From Lysobacteraceae bacterium (GTDB lineage Bacteria; Pseudomonadota; Gammaproteobacteria; Xanthomonadales; Rhodanobacteraceae): 40,477 nt of DNA. Position numbers and translations under genes: made by a program. The notes under the pieces were generated by a model. It had not been told where the DNA came from. It did no database searches and saw only the letters and a program-made list of their open reading frames with translations. The stretch's first letter is position 1; every line of letters begins with the position of its first letter. Shown in pieces: positions 12,136 to 20,174 of this stretch. The stretch lies in NCBI GenBank assembly GCA_028871555.1, contig JAGWNA010000022.1, forward strand, positions 1 through 40,477, given 5' to 3'.

Positions 12136-12326
12136 CGCGCCGCCCCGTCAAGCCCGCCAGATCTGCGCCTGAATGTCAGTCCAACACGGCAACCGCGGGA
12201 GCAGAGTCACAGGCCTGGACCGTGCGGGCCTGGCGGCAACCCGCTGCGAAAACCCGCCCGCATCGCAGCCATCCCGGGAATACATGACGTGCGCAAACGC
12301 TCCGGTGGGAGCGCGCGTCCTGCTGC

Positions 12327-13730
12327 TCAGCGCGTACGCTTGATCAGCTCAGTAACCATGCGACGACGTTTCTGCTGCTGTTCCTTGGTGAAAACCTTCT
12401 TGCGACCGGCGTAGGGATTCTCGCCCTCGCGGAAGCTGATCCGCACCGGCGTACCTTCCAGCTTGTAGCGTTTGCGGAAGAAGTTTTCCAGGTAGCGCTG
12501 ATAGGAAGGCGCGATGTGCTTGGTGCGGGTACCGTGGATCACGATGGTCGGCGGGTTGTTGCCGCCGGGATGCGCGAAACGGAGCTTTGGCGAGTGGCCG
12601 TTCACCAGTGGCGGCTGGTAGCTTTCATAGGCCTTCTCCAGGGTCTTGGTCAGATCTGACGACACCAGCACCCGGGTCGCCGAGGCATGCGCGCGCACCA
12701 CGGCGCGCATCAGCTCGCGCAGGCCCGATCCATGCAGCGCCGAGATGTAGACCTGCCGGGCCCACTCGGCGAACACCAGCCTTCGATCCAGCGCACGCTT
12801 GCACTCGTCACGCTGGTACTGGTCCATGCCGTCCCACTTGTTGACGGCGATCACCAGTGCCCTGCCCTCGTCGATTGCGTAACCGATCAGGGTAAGATCC
12901 TGATCGGCCAGATTCTCGTGGGCATCGACGAGCACGACCACCACCTGCGCCGCGGCAATCGACTGCAGCGTCTTGATGACGCTGAATTTCTCCACGGCCT
13001 CTTCGACGCGCGCCTTGCGTCGGATACCGGCCGTGTCGATCAGCGTGTATCGCTTGCCGTCGCGCTCCAGTGGTACCCGGATCGGATCGCGGGTGGTACC
13101 AGCCACATCGGAGACGATCAGCCGGTCCTCGCCCAGCAGGCGGTTGATCAATGTCGACTTGCCGGCATTCGGACGGCCGACAATGGCCACGCGTATGCTG
13201 CCATCCTCGCCGTCCGCTTCGACCGTACTTTCTTGGTCGACCGGCAGCCGCCGCAGCACGGCCTCGATCAGGCCATCGGTGCCGCGATTGTGCGCAGCGG
13301 ACAACGGCAAGGTCGTGCCGATGCCGAACGCGGCGAATTCGGCCAGTACATTCTGCTCATCCAGACCATCGGTCTTGTTGACGGCAGCGATGATCGGCTT
13401 GCCGCTGCGGCGCAGCTCGTCGAGGATGGCGTAATCCTGTGGCAGCAGGCCTTCACGGGCATCGACCACGAATACCAGCACATGTGCCTCTGCGATCGCC
13501 AGACGCACCTGCCTGGCGGTCAGGACATCCATCGCCTGCTCGACACCCGACAGGCCGCCGGTATCGACCACCACGAATGGCCGTTCACCGCTGCGGCAGA
13601 CGCCGTAGTGTCGATCACGGGTGACGCCCGGCATATCAGCCACCAGTGCATCACGGCTGCGCGTCAGCACATTGAACAGGGTCGATTTTCCGACATTGGG
13701 ACGACCCACGAGCGCGACGACAGGCAACAT
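12327..13730 (-). CDS. der: Ribosome biogenesis GTPase Der (EngA)
   Basis: 467 residues with the diagnostic tandem GTPase domains: first P-loop GRPNVGKS (9-16), DTGG and NKTD; second P-loop GRPNAGKS (185-192), DTAG and NKWD. The C-terminal KH-like domain contains RYLENFFRKRYKLEGTPVR, followed by a basic tail (KEQQQKRRRMVTELIKR). Der acts in late maturation of the 50S subunit and is essential. It starts 22 bp after the bamB stop on the same strand, so it is probably the last gene of the ndk-to-der cluster. Confidence 0.98.
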   Translation of the reverse strand: MLPVVALVGRPNVGKSTLFNVLTRSRDALVADMPGVTRDRHYGVCRSGERPFVVVDTGGLSGVEQAMDVLTARQVRLAIAEAHVLVFVVDAREGLLPQDYAILDELRRSGKPIIAAVNKTDGLDEQNVLAEFAAFGIGTTLPLSAAHNRGTDGLIEAVLRRLPVDQESTVEADGEDGSIRVAIVGRPNAGKSTLINRLLGEDRLIVSDVAGTTRDPIRVPLERDGKRYTLIDTAGIRRKARVEEAVEKFSVIKTLQSIAAAQVVVVLVDAHENLADQDLTLIGYAIDEGRALVIAVNKWDGMDQYQRDECKRALDRRLVFAEWARQVYISALHGSGLRELMRAVVRAHASATRVLVSSDLTKTLEKAYESYQPPLVNGHSPKLRFAHPGGNNPPTIVIHGTRTKHIAPSYQRYLENFFRKRYKLEGTPVRISFREGENPYAGRKKVFTKEQQQKRRRMVTELIKRTR

Positions 13731-13752
13731 GACGGAAACGCAGTTCCTGCAG

Positions 13753-14970
13753 TCAGTGCGCCGAGAGACGATAAGCGCCGATATGGCCCTTCACGTCCTC
13801 GACGTAGACGATGTCGCCCACCACCAGCGGCTGGGCCCGGATCGGTACCGCGGACCTGAGCGGCAATTTCATCGACAGCCGCTCGCGTGCCGCAAGGGCG
13901 CCGTCCCCGGTCTGCAGCCAATGCACATAGCCTTCCATGTCGCCGACGACCACGTAGTCGCCCTGCACCGCCGGAGCGGTCAGGTTGCGGTATTGGAGCG
14001 AGTCATTCTTCCAGACATCGGTGCCGCTGACCTTGTCGAAAGCCCACACCGTTGAATCATCCCCGACGCCATAGATCGCATTGCCGCTGACCGCGAGCGA
14101 GTCGTAAGTGGAAAACGGGTGCGACCACAACGGACGCCCACTGGGACCGTCCACGGCCACCAGGTTGCCGTGATAGGCCGCGCCGTAGAGTGTGCTGCCA
14201 TCGAGCAGGATCGTGCCATCAACGTCATCGAGCCGCTCGATCTCGGTGCGGCCCTCGCCGCTGCCCAATCGCTGCTCCCACAGCTTGGAGCCATTGTCCA
14301 GCCGCAACGCCACCAGCTTGCCGTCGTCATTGCCGAAGAACACCACGCCCTTGGCGACCAGCAGAGAACCATTGCCGCGCAGACTCAACAGCGGCACGGT
14401 GTCCATGCCATATACCCAATGCCGCTTGCCGGTTGCCGCATCCAGCCCGTAAACGCGGCCATCTTCGGTACGAACCACCACCAGATCATTGGCGATCACG
14501 GGTGAGGCAAGCACCTCGGAATCCAGCTCGGCCTGCCAGCGCGGGCTGCCGTCCTTCGCATTCACGCCGTAGACATGGCCATCGAGTGTGCCCACGACGA
14601 GCAGGTCGCCACTGACCGCCGGGCCGCCGGCATATGTTGCATCCTTGCGCTTCTTGTCACCCCAGCCGAACCAGCCGTGGATACGCGAACTTTTCGACCA
14701 CAGGGTCTTGCCAGTGGCGGCATCGAATGCCGCCAGCTTGCCGTCGGTACTGTCCGCATAGAGCACGCCCGACTCGACTGTGGGGCGCAAACGGACGCCA
14801 CTATCGCCGGCACCGTCACCAACGCTGGCACGCCACAGCTTGACTACATGCACCGTGGGCTTGAAATGCTTGGCCAGCGGCGTCGGCGGCTGGATGTTTT
14901 CCTTCTTGAACGAATGGCAGCCGGCAAGAGCTACCAGCGAAGTCAGCGTGATCAGCAAAATTCGTTTCAT
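13753..14970 (-). CDS. bamB: Outer membrane assembly lipoprotein BamB
   Basis: 405 residues. The signal peptide ends in a lipobox (SLVALAGC), so Cys18 is lipidated. The mature protein is an eight-bladed PQQ-type beta-propeller with repeated D-x-A-TGK-x-W motifs (AFDAATGKTLWSKSS, VNAKDGSPRWQAELD, LDAATGKRHWVYGMD). BamB is an accessory lipoprotein of the BAM complex that folds beta-barrels in the outer membrane. Its start overlaps the yfgM stop (ATGA, 14967-14970), matching the conserved yfgM-bamB-der order. Confidence 0.97.
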   Translation of the reverse strand: MKRILLITLTSLVALAGCHSFKKENIQPPTPLAKHFKPTVHVVKLWRASVGDGAGDSGVRLRPTVESGVLYADSTDGKLAAFDAATGKTLWSKSSRIHGWFGWGDKKRKDATYAGGPAVSGDLLVVGTLDGHVYGVNAKDGSPRWQAELDSEVLASPVIANDLVVVRTEDGRVYGLDAATGKRHWVYGMDTVPLLSLRGNGSLLVAKGVVFFGNDDGKLVALRLDNGSKLWEQRLGSGEGRTEIERLDDVDGTILLDGSTLYGAAYHGNLVAVDGPSGRPLWSHPFSTYDSLAVSGNAIYGVGDDSTVWAFDKVSGTDVWKNDSLQYRNLTAPAVQGDYVVVGDMEGYVHWLQTGDGALAARERLSMKLPLRSAVPIRAQPLVVGDIVYVEDVKGHIGAYRLSAH

Positions 14971-15617
14971 GCACCCTGCTTCCCGGCTACAGCCAAATCA
15001 TCGAGTTTCATCTGCAATACGCCACGCTGCGGCGCATCCTCGCTCAGCGACGACAGAGCTGCCTGGTATGCCTTGCGCGCATCGTCGGAACGTCCAAGCT
15101 TGACCAGCACATCCCCCCGGAGTTCCTGGACCAGCCCTGCGTAGATGCTGGCCGGGATGCTGTCGAGCGTGGACAGTGCCGCCGTGGCGTTGCCGCGCGC
15201 CAGTTCAACCTGTGCGATGCGCAATTCGGTCAGTGATTTCAGCGCCGGATTGCCGGCATGGCTTCTGGCCCATTCCAGCGATGCCTCGGCCTTGTCCAGC
15301 TGACTGGACTGCACCTGCTGCCTGGCACGGTCGCTGACGGCGAAAACCGCGTATGGCGATCCGGCATGATCCTTCATCAACTCTTCGGTGAACTGCGCGG
15401 CAGAGTCCGGCTTGCCGGATGCCAATGCGATCTGCACCTGCTGATAGAGCTGTGCAGCCTCGCCCTCATTGCGGGCCTGGTGGTTGCGCCATTGCTGCCA
15501 TCCGAAAATGCCCACCAGGCCAATGGCGATCCCGACGACGATGGACAGTCCATTCTCGTGCAGCCATTTTTGTACACGTTCGCTTTGTTCGTAATCGTCG
15601 TATTCGTCGAATGCCAT
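14967..15617 (-). CDS. yfgM: YfgM family tetratricopeptide protein
   Basis: 216 residues starting MAFDEYDDYEQSERVQKWLH, with one membrane segment (about 22-44, LSIVVGIAIGLVGIFGWQQW) and a periplasmic TPR-like helical domain (QLYQQVQIALASGKPDSAAQ, SLEWARSHAGNPALKSLTEL). YfgM associates with PpiD and SecYEG and passes secreted proteins to periplasmic chaperones. The start at 15617 is supported by GGTGAT upstream and the family N-terminus; an open extension to 15728 is not. Translationally coupled to bamB. Confidence 0.93.
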   Translation of the reverse strand: MAFDEYDDYEQSERVQKWLHENGLSIVVGIAIGLVGIFGWQQWRNHQARNEGEAAQLYQQVQIALASGKPDSAAQFTEELMKDHAGSPYAVFAVSDRARQQVQSSQLDKAEASLEWARSHAGNPALKSLTELRIAQVELARGNATAALSTLDSIPASIYAGLVQELRGDVLVKLGRSDDARKAYQAALSSLSEDAPQRGVLQMKLDDLAVAGKQGA

Positions 15618-15770
15618 ACCATCACCAGTCAGATGGCCACGTACTCGCAGGAACGAGGGGCGGCCGCAGCGGCAAGTAAAAGGGGAAAAACCATCCGGTC
15701 CGCCCGGCGCCGGGCAGACAATGCGCAAGCATAACCGAAATGACCTGCCCGGAGCGGCGCAGTACCGCTG

Positions 15771-16754
15771 TCAAAGGCTGGCAGCGGAGACTTTGCCATC
15801 CTGCAGCTGCACGCGGAAATGGGCCACGTTGGCATGCCGGAAGCCATCCAGCGCCAGCGGCTGACCGTCGACCTTGAGCTGTGCACCGTCAACATTGCCG
15901 ATGCGCACATCCAGCGGCTGATCGCTTTGGTAAGTCTTGTTGCTGCTGGCAGGCAGCAGGCCATACTCCAGCCTCGTGCCGTCACGTTCGATCACTTCGA
16001 CCCAACTGGCCGCACTCAGCGACAGATCGAGGCTCAAGCCTGCTGCTCCGTGACCGGCAGCATTCGCCGCCGGAGACTCGGCCGGTGGGGTGGTCGTTCC
16101 GTCCATGACGGGGAACGGCGCCATCGATGCCATCAGAGGCTGTTCGCTGGACGGCGACTTCGGTTGCCGTGCCCTGATCACCGGGACGGGTGGCTGACTG
16201 CGGCGACTCTGCGCAACCAGCTTCGCCGGTTGCGCAACAGGTGTGGCATCCAGCGGTGCGAGATGACTGATGTCGCGATCCAGCGTGCCACGCACACCCA
16301 GCCAGATCATCGGGACGACGATCACCGCTGTCAGCACGGTGTAGGTTATCGCGGTGACGTAGCGGTCCAGCAGGAACCGTGAGTGCGAGATGCCGCCGGT
16401 GGTCACCAGCGGCGGTTCGATCTGCTTGATGCGATCAAGTTCAACCTGGATCAATGCCTGGTCGATGCCCAGGTAATGCCCGTACTTGCCGATGTAACTG
16501 CCGAGATAGATCTTTGAATCGATACCGTCGTATTCGTCGCGCTCAAGTTGGAGAAGAATACGTGCCGGCAGCTTCAAGGTCTGCGCACACGCATCGAGGT
16601 TCAGCCCCCGTGCTTCACGCGCAGCATGCAGTCGGTTACCGAAACTCACCGGGTGAGGGTCTGTCTGCGGTGTATCGAAATTGACCAAATTGATCCCGCA
16701 CAGATCGGGATTGCTCTTGCCCTGCTCGATCGAAAATGGCTGCGTGGAGGTCAT
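15771..16754 (-). CDS. rodZ: RodZ-like cytoskeletal protein with helix-turn-helix and DUF4115 domains
   Basis: 327 residues. An N-terminal XRE-like helix-turn-helix (FGNRLHAAREARGLNLDACA, LKLPARILLQLERDEYDG) is followed by SYIGKYGHYLGID, a transmembrane helix at about 132-154, a Pro/Ala/Ser-rich periplasmic linker, and a C-terminal DUF4115 beta domain (SLSAASWVEVIERDGTRLEY). RodZ links MreB filaments to the rod elongation machinery. Its ATG overlaps the pilW stop (ATGA). In E. coli ispG and hisS lie between rodZ and yfgM; here only 153 bp separate them. Confidence 0.92.
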   Translation of the reverse strand: MTSTQPFSIEQGKSNPDLCGINLVNFDTPQTDPHPVSFGNRLHAAREARGLNLDACAQTLKLPARILLQLERDEYDGIDSKIYLGSYIGKYGHYLGIDQALIQVELDRIKQIEPPLVTTGGISHSRFLLDRYVTAITYTVLTAVIVVPMIWLGVRGTLDRDISHLAPLDATPVAQPAKLVAQSRRSQPPVPVIRARQPKSPSSEQPLMASMAPFPVMDGTTTPPAESPAANAAGHGAAGLSLDLSLSAASWVEVIERDGTRLEYGLLPASSNKTYQSDQPLDVRIGNVDGAQLKVDGQPLALDGFRHANVAHFRVQLQDGKVSAASL

Positions 16755-17545
16755 GGACTGGTCTTGACATCAAGGGCGTGCGCCTGCTTGGAATCCGGGA
16801 ACAGGCTTTGCAATCGCTTGCTGTAAGTCAGGGCGCCTTCCAGGTTCCCCAGGCGGTTTTCAATATCGTGGCCGAGTTTCAGCGAGGCAGGAGTCGGTTT
16901 GCGCAGCGCTTCGAAGCGCTGCAGGAAAGCCCGGGCACGGAATGCATTGTCATGCAGATAAAGCGTGTTGGCCAGCTGAAAGAGTGCCTCTGCGTTGTCT
17001 GGATTATGCGCGATCGCATCGCGAAAACTCGCTTCCGCAGCGGTTGTGTGATGGGCCATCTGCTCGCAGACGCCCTCATTCGTCAAAGCCACATCGGGAG
17101 TCGTGTAGAACGGATCGGCGACTGCTTTCTTGAAGTATCCGATCGATTCGTCGATTTTTCCGGTATGACACAGGAAAACACCGAGATTGTTGTTCGGCGC
17201 ACCTTTGGCCGGCTCCAGCTCGACGGCCTTGCGGTAATGCAGTTCGGCTTCGGGAAGCTCGTTGATTTTTTCGTAGAGCAGGGCAATCACGGTATGTGCA
17301 GGCGCATAGTCGGGATCGAATTGCAGCGCCATGTTCAGTTTCTGCAGTGCCGTCTGCAGATCACCGCTGGCCATGTAGCGCTGGCCCAGTTCGGTATGGA
17401 TGCGTGCGGCATCCCTGGCCTGCGATTCCTTGCTGCTCTGGGGCAGGCTCTTGCCCAGCGAACTGCTGTCCGTGTGCGTGGTGACGCAACCGGTCAGCGG
17501 CAACCACAGCAACAGGCTCAATATCAGCATCCGGTCAAATCGCAT
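16751..17545 (-). CDS. pilW: Type IV pilus biogenesis/stability lipoprotein PilW (PilF)
   Basis: 264 residues. Lipoprotein signal [20 protein letters not shown] with a lipobox. The mature part is built of TPR repeats ([80 protein letters not shown]), as in the pilotin that helps PilQ secretin multimerise. ATG 17545 gives a normal signal peptide; the frame is open up to 17617. It overlaps the rlmN 3' end by 11 bp and rodZ by 4 bp. Confidence 0.93.
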   Translation of the reverse strand: MRFDRMLILSLLLWLPLTGCVTTHTDSSSLGKSLPQSSKESQARDAARIHTELGQRYMASGDLQTALQKLNMALQFDPDYAPAHTVIALLYEKINELPEAELHYRKAVELEPAKGAPNNNLGVFLCHTGKIDESIGYFKKAVADPFYTTPDVALTNEGVCEQMAHHTTAAEASFRDAIAHNPDNAEALFQLANTLYLHDNAFRARAFLQRFEALRKPTPASLKLGHDIENRLGNLEGALTYSKRLQSLFPDSKQAHALDVKTSP

Positions 17546-18665
17546 GCATGGCCCCCTCATCGATCCGTTTGCGAATATCTGCGCTGCGCCGGGTGCGATC
17601 CGTGACCTGCCCCGCAAGTTGACCGCATGCGGCGTCGATATCGTCGCCGCGTGTGCGCCGCAACATGGTCAGCACCCCGGCGTTCAGCAGTTGCGTCTGG
17701 AAATCGTGGATCGCATCCGCGCCGGAACGTTCGAAGCGGGTGCCCGGAAATGGATTGAACGGAATCAGGTTGACCTTGCAGGTCGGCAGCTTGCGCATCA
17801 GCTTGATCAACTGGCGGGCATGAACCGGCTGATCGTTGACACCCTTCATCAAGGTGTATTCAAAGGTGATCGAGGTACGTGGCCTGCGTGCAATCCAGCG
17901 CTGGCATGCCGCCAGCAGGTCGGCAAGCGGATAGCGTTTGTTGAGCGGTACCAGCTCGGTGCGCAACTCGTCATTGGCCGCATGCAGCGACACCGCCAGC
18001 GACACGTCGATCTCGGCCGAGAGCAGGTCGATCATCGGCACCATGCCTGCGGTCGACAGGGTGACGCGCTTGGCAGCCAGACCGAAACCAAGATCGTCAC
18101 GCATCAACTTCATCGCCCTGACCACAGGCTCGAAATTGGCCAGCGGCTCGCCCATGCCCATCATCACCACGTTGGTGATGCGCCGGTTCTGATGGGTGAC
18201 GTTCCCCAGGTATTTGGCCGCCACCCACACCTGACCGATGATTTCGGCAGTGGAAAGATTGCGGTTGAAGCCCTGCGCCCCGGTCGAGCAGAACTGGCAG
18301 TTCAGTGCGCAGCCGATCTGCGAGGAAACACACAGGGTGCCGCGGGTCGGCTCCGGGATGTAGACCGTCTCCACCGCGTTGCCCTTGTCCATCCCCAGCA
18401 GCCACTTGTGCGTACCATCGGCAGCCGCCTTGTCCAGCATGGTTTTCGGCGCACCGATGCAACACGCCTCGGTGAGCTTGGCGCGCAGCGCCTTGCCCAC
18501 GTCAGTCATGTTCTCGAAGTTGTCTTCGAGGTCGTGGTAGATCCACTTCATCACCTGCTCGGCCCGGTACGGCTTCTCGCCGATCTGCGCGAAGAAATCG
18601 CGCAGCCCCTGACGATCGAAGTCGAGCAAGTTGACCTTGGAGGAACTGGCGACAACCTGGTTCAA
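17535..18665 (-). CDS. rlmN: Dual-specificity 23S rRNA (A2503-C2)/tRNA (A37-C2) methyltransferase RlmN
   Basis: Radical SAM methyltransferase. The CxxxCxxC cluster is visible in [12 protein letters not shown], and the family motifs [48 protein letters not shown] and [15 protein letters not shown] are intact. It methylates A2503 in the peptidyl-transferase centre and A37 of some tRNAs. No ATG lies near the conserved N-terminus. I chose TTG 18665, preceded by a weak AAGAG, giving 376 residues. The longer open frame to 18815 runs through two copies of a dispersed repeat and is unlikely to be authentic N-terminus. Confidence 0.93.
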   Translation of the reverse strand: MNQVVASSSKVNLLDFDRQGLRDFFAQIGEKPYRAEQVMKWIYHDLEDNFENMTDVGKALRAKLTEACCIGAPKTMLDKAAADGTHKWLLGMDKGNAVETVYIPEPTRGTLCVSSQIGCALNCQFCSTGAQGFNRNLSTAEIIGQVWVAAKYLGNVTHQNRRITNVVMMGMGEPLANFEPVVRAMKLMRDDLGFGLAAKRVTLSTAGMVPMIDLLSAEIDVSLAVSLHAANDELRTELVPLNKRYPLADLLAACQRWIARRPRTSITFEYTLMKGVNDQPVHARQLIKLMRKLPTCKVNLIPFNPFPGTRFERSGADAIHDFQTQLLNAGVLTMLRRTRGDDIDAACGQLAGQVTDRTRRSADIRKRIDEGAMHAI

Positions 18666-18684
18666 TGGGTAGCTCTTGTGAAGA

Positions 18685-18800
18685 GTGCGGCCACGGATGG
18701 CCGCGTTTTGATCTTCGCGTTCATGGATGAACGCACTGGTTCTTGAAACGTGCGGCCATGGATGCCGCTTCTTGATCTCCGCGTCCAGGGACGAACGCAC
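18685..18800. repeat. Two tandem copies of a double-hairpin dispersed repeat
   Basis: Copy A (18685-18736) and copy B (18750-18800) are about 51-52 bp, 65 bp apart and about 85% alike, each starting GTGCGGCCA and ending GAACGCAC. Each contains two small dyads, GCGGCC...GGCCGC and GCGTTC...GAACGC (copy B degenerate). This kind of repeat is common in Xanthomonadales intergenic DNA. It fills the ndk-rlmN spacer and may act as an attenuator or a transcript-stabilising element. Confidence 0.75.
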
Positions 18801-18818
18801 AACATATGAATGCAAAAA

Positions 18819-19244
18819 TTACCTGGAAAGCACGTCGGTCGCGGCAAAGAAGTAGGCGATCTCGACCTTGGCGGTGTCGATCGCGTCGGAGCCATGCACG
18901 GCATTGGCGTCGATCGAGTCGGCAAAGTCGGCGCGGATCGTGCCCGGTGCGGCTTCCTTCGGATTGGTGGCCCCCATCAGGTCGCGATGCGCAAGCACGG
19001 CGTTCTCGCCTTCCAGTGCCTGGATCATCACCGGACCGGAAATCATGAAGTCGACCAGCGCCTTGAAGAACGGGCGTTCGCGATGTACGGCGTAGAAGCC
19101 CTCGGCTTCCTGCCGCGACAACTGCTTCATCCTGGCGGCGACGATCTTGAGACCGGCCTTTTCAAAACGTGCGTAGATTTCGCCGATGACATTCTTGGCA
19201 ACGGCATCGGGCTTGATGATCGAAAGGGTGCGCTCAAGCGCCAT
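18819..19244 (-). CDS. ndk: Nucleoside diphosphate kinase
   Basis: 141 residues, the normal size. Starts [20 protein letters not shown]; the phosphorylated active-site His117 lies in NAVHGSDA, preceded by the family motif [12 protein letters not shown]. It moves the gamma phosphate from ATP to other nucleoside diphosphates. ATG 19244 follows GGAG; an upstream open extension to 19319 is not supported. It is the first gene of the ndk-rlmN-pilW-rodZ cluster and is divergent from the PsrA-like regulator. Confidence 0.97.
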   Translation of the reverse strand: MALERTLSIIKPDAVAKNVIGEIYARFEKAGLKIVAARMKQLSRQEAEGFYAVHRERPFFKALVDFMISGPVMIQALEGENAVLAHRDLMGATNPKEAAPGTIRADFADSIDANAVHGSDAIDTAKVEIAYFFAATDVLSR

Positions 19245-19391
19245 ACGGGTCAACTCCGGAAAGACGGATTCATGAAAGAGAGGATGAACGGCCGGGCCGC
19301 CAGATGGGCCAAACTTCACAGGAATTGCGGGTTTAGCCCATCAAAGTCTGACAGATCCTGGCTCATTCGCAAAGATGCCTGTTGCCTGCAA

Positions 19392-19405
19392 CAAACGATT
19401 GTTTG
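19392..19405. promoter_or_regulatory. PsrA-type operator 1
   Basis: CAAACGATTGTTTG fits the C/G-AAAC-N2-4-GTTT-G/C pattern known for the fatty-acid sensor PsrA. It lies 65 bp upstream of the regulator start. Confidence 0.7.
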
Positions 19406-19431
19406 ACGGCCGAGGAGCTGTCCGCGTATGC

Positions 19432-19447
19432 TCAAACGATCGTTTGA
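19432..19447. promoter_or_regulatory. PsrA-type operator 2 (perfect palindrome)
   Basis: TCAAACGATCGTTTGA is a perfect 16-bp palindrome fitting the same pattern, centred 40 bp from operator 1 and 22 bp upstream of the chosen start at 19470. The arrangement suggests autorepression and possibly control of the downstream fatty-acid genes and of divergent ndk. Confidence 0.75.
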
Positions 19448-19469
19448 ACATGTTTGGCGACCCGGCAAG

Positions 19470-20096
19470 ATGGCCCCGCACCAGAACAACGTTGGCACGA
19501 CCAAGGAACGCATACTCAGCACGGCCGAAGTGCTGTTTGCGCGGCGCGGGTTCGATGGCGCGTCGCTGCGCCAGCTGACCGCCGCCGCAGGGGTCAACCT
19601 GGCCGCGGTAAATTACCACTTCGGGTCCAAGGACAAGCTGATCGAGCAGGTGTTTCGCCGTCGGCTGGATGCATTGAACGCCCGCCGGCTCGATGCGCTG
19701 TCCAAGGTGATCGGCACCGACGACACCACGCTTGAAGATGTGCTGGATGCCTATATCCGCCCCGCGCTGGAACTTTCGCATGACGACAATGGCGCGCTGT
19801 TCATGCGTGTGCTGGCCCGGGCGTTCGCCGAACACGACGACACCCTGCGCCACTTTCTGTCCGAGAACTACGGTCATGTGATGCGCCAGTTCACCGCCGA
19901 GTTCGCGCGCCTGCTGCCGCAATTGAGCAAGCCGGAGCTCTACTGGCGCATCGACCTGGTCACCGGCGCGCTGACCCACGCGATGTCCGGCTTCGGCATG
20001 ATCCAGCGCAAGAGCGGTGTCAGCGAGAGTGTGCATCGCGAGCAGACCGTCCAGCACCTCATCCGGTTTGCCGTCGCCGGCCTCAGTCATCCCTAG
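19470..20096 (+). CDS. psrA: TetR family regulator, PsrA-like fatty-acid sensor
   Basis: 208 residues. The N-terminal TetR helix-turn-helix is clear (TKERILSTAEVLFARRGFDG, LRQLTAAAGVNLAAVNYHFG, SKDKLIEQVFRRR), followed by an all-helical ligand domain with LFMRVLARAFAEHDDTLRHF and YWRIDLVTGALTHAMSGFG as in the PsrA group. PsrA represses its own gene and beta-oxidation genes until a long-chain acyl ligand binds. ATG 19470 is preferred over ATG 19428 because the latter lies inside the leader and the palindromic operator 2 would be coding. The fadN-like and fadA genes follow on the same strand, 78 bp downstream. Assignment rests on family pattern plus operators. Confidence 0.82.
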   Translation: MAPHQNNVGTTKERILSTAEVLFARRGFDGASLRQLTAAAGVNLAAVNYHFGSKDKLIEQVFRRRLDALNARRLDALSKVIGTDDTTLEDVLDAYIRPALELSHDDNGALFMRVLARAFAEHDDTLRHFLSENYGHVMRQFTAEFARLLPQLSKPELYWRIDLVTGALTHAMSGFGMIQRKSGVSESVHREQTVQHLIRFAVAGLSHP

Positions 20097-20174
20097 GTCT
20101 GCTGTTGCGCGTCGACAACGACCGTATTGCCCCATCAGTCCATCCCCTTCGTCATCGCACCATCGGAGAAGCCA

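Noticed and set aside
18666..18815. Longer RlmN N-terminus
   Set aside because: It is a translation of two dispersed repeats and the conserved family N-terminus starts close to the TTG at 18665.
19428..19469. ATG 19428 as start of the TetR regulator
   Set aside because: It would place the perfect palindromic operator inside the coding region and adds residues unlike the family; 19470 fits better.
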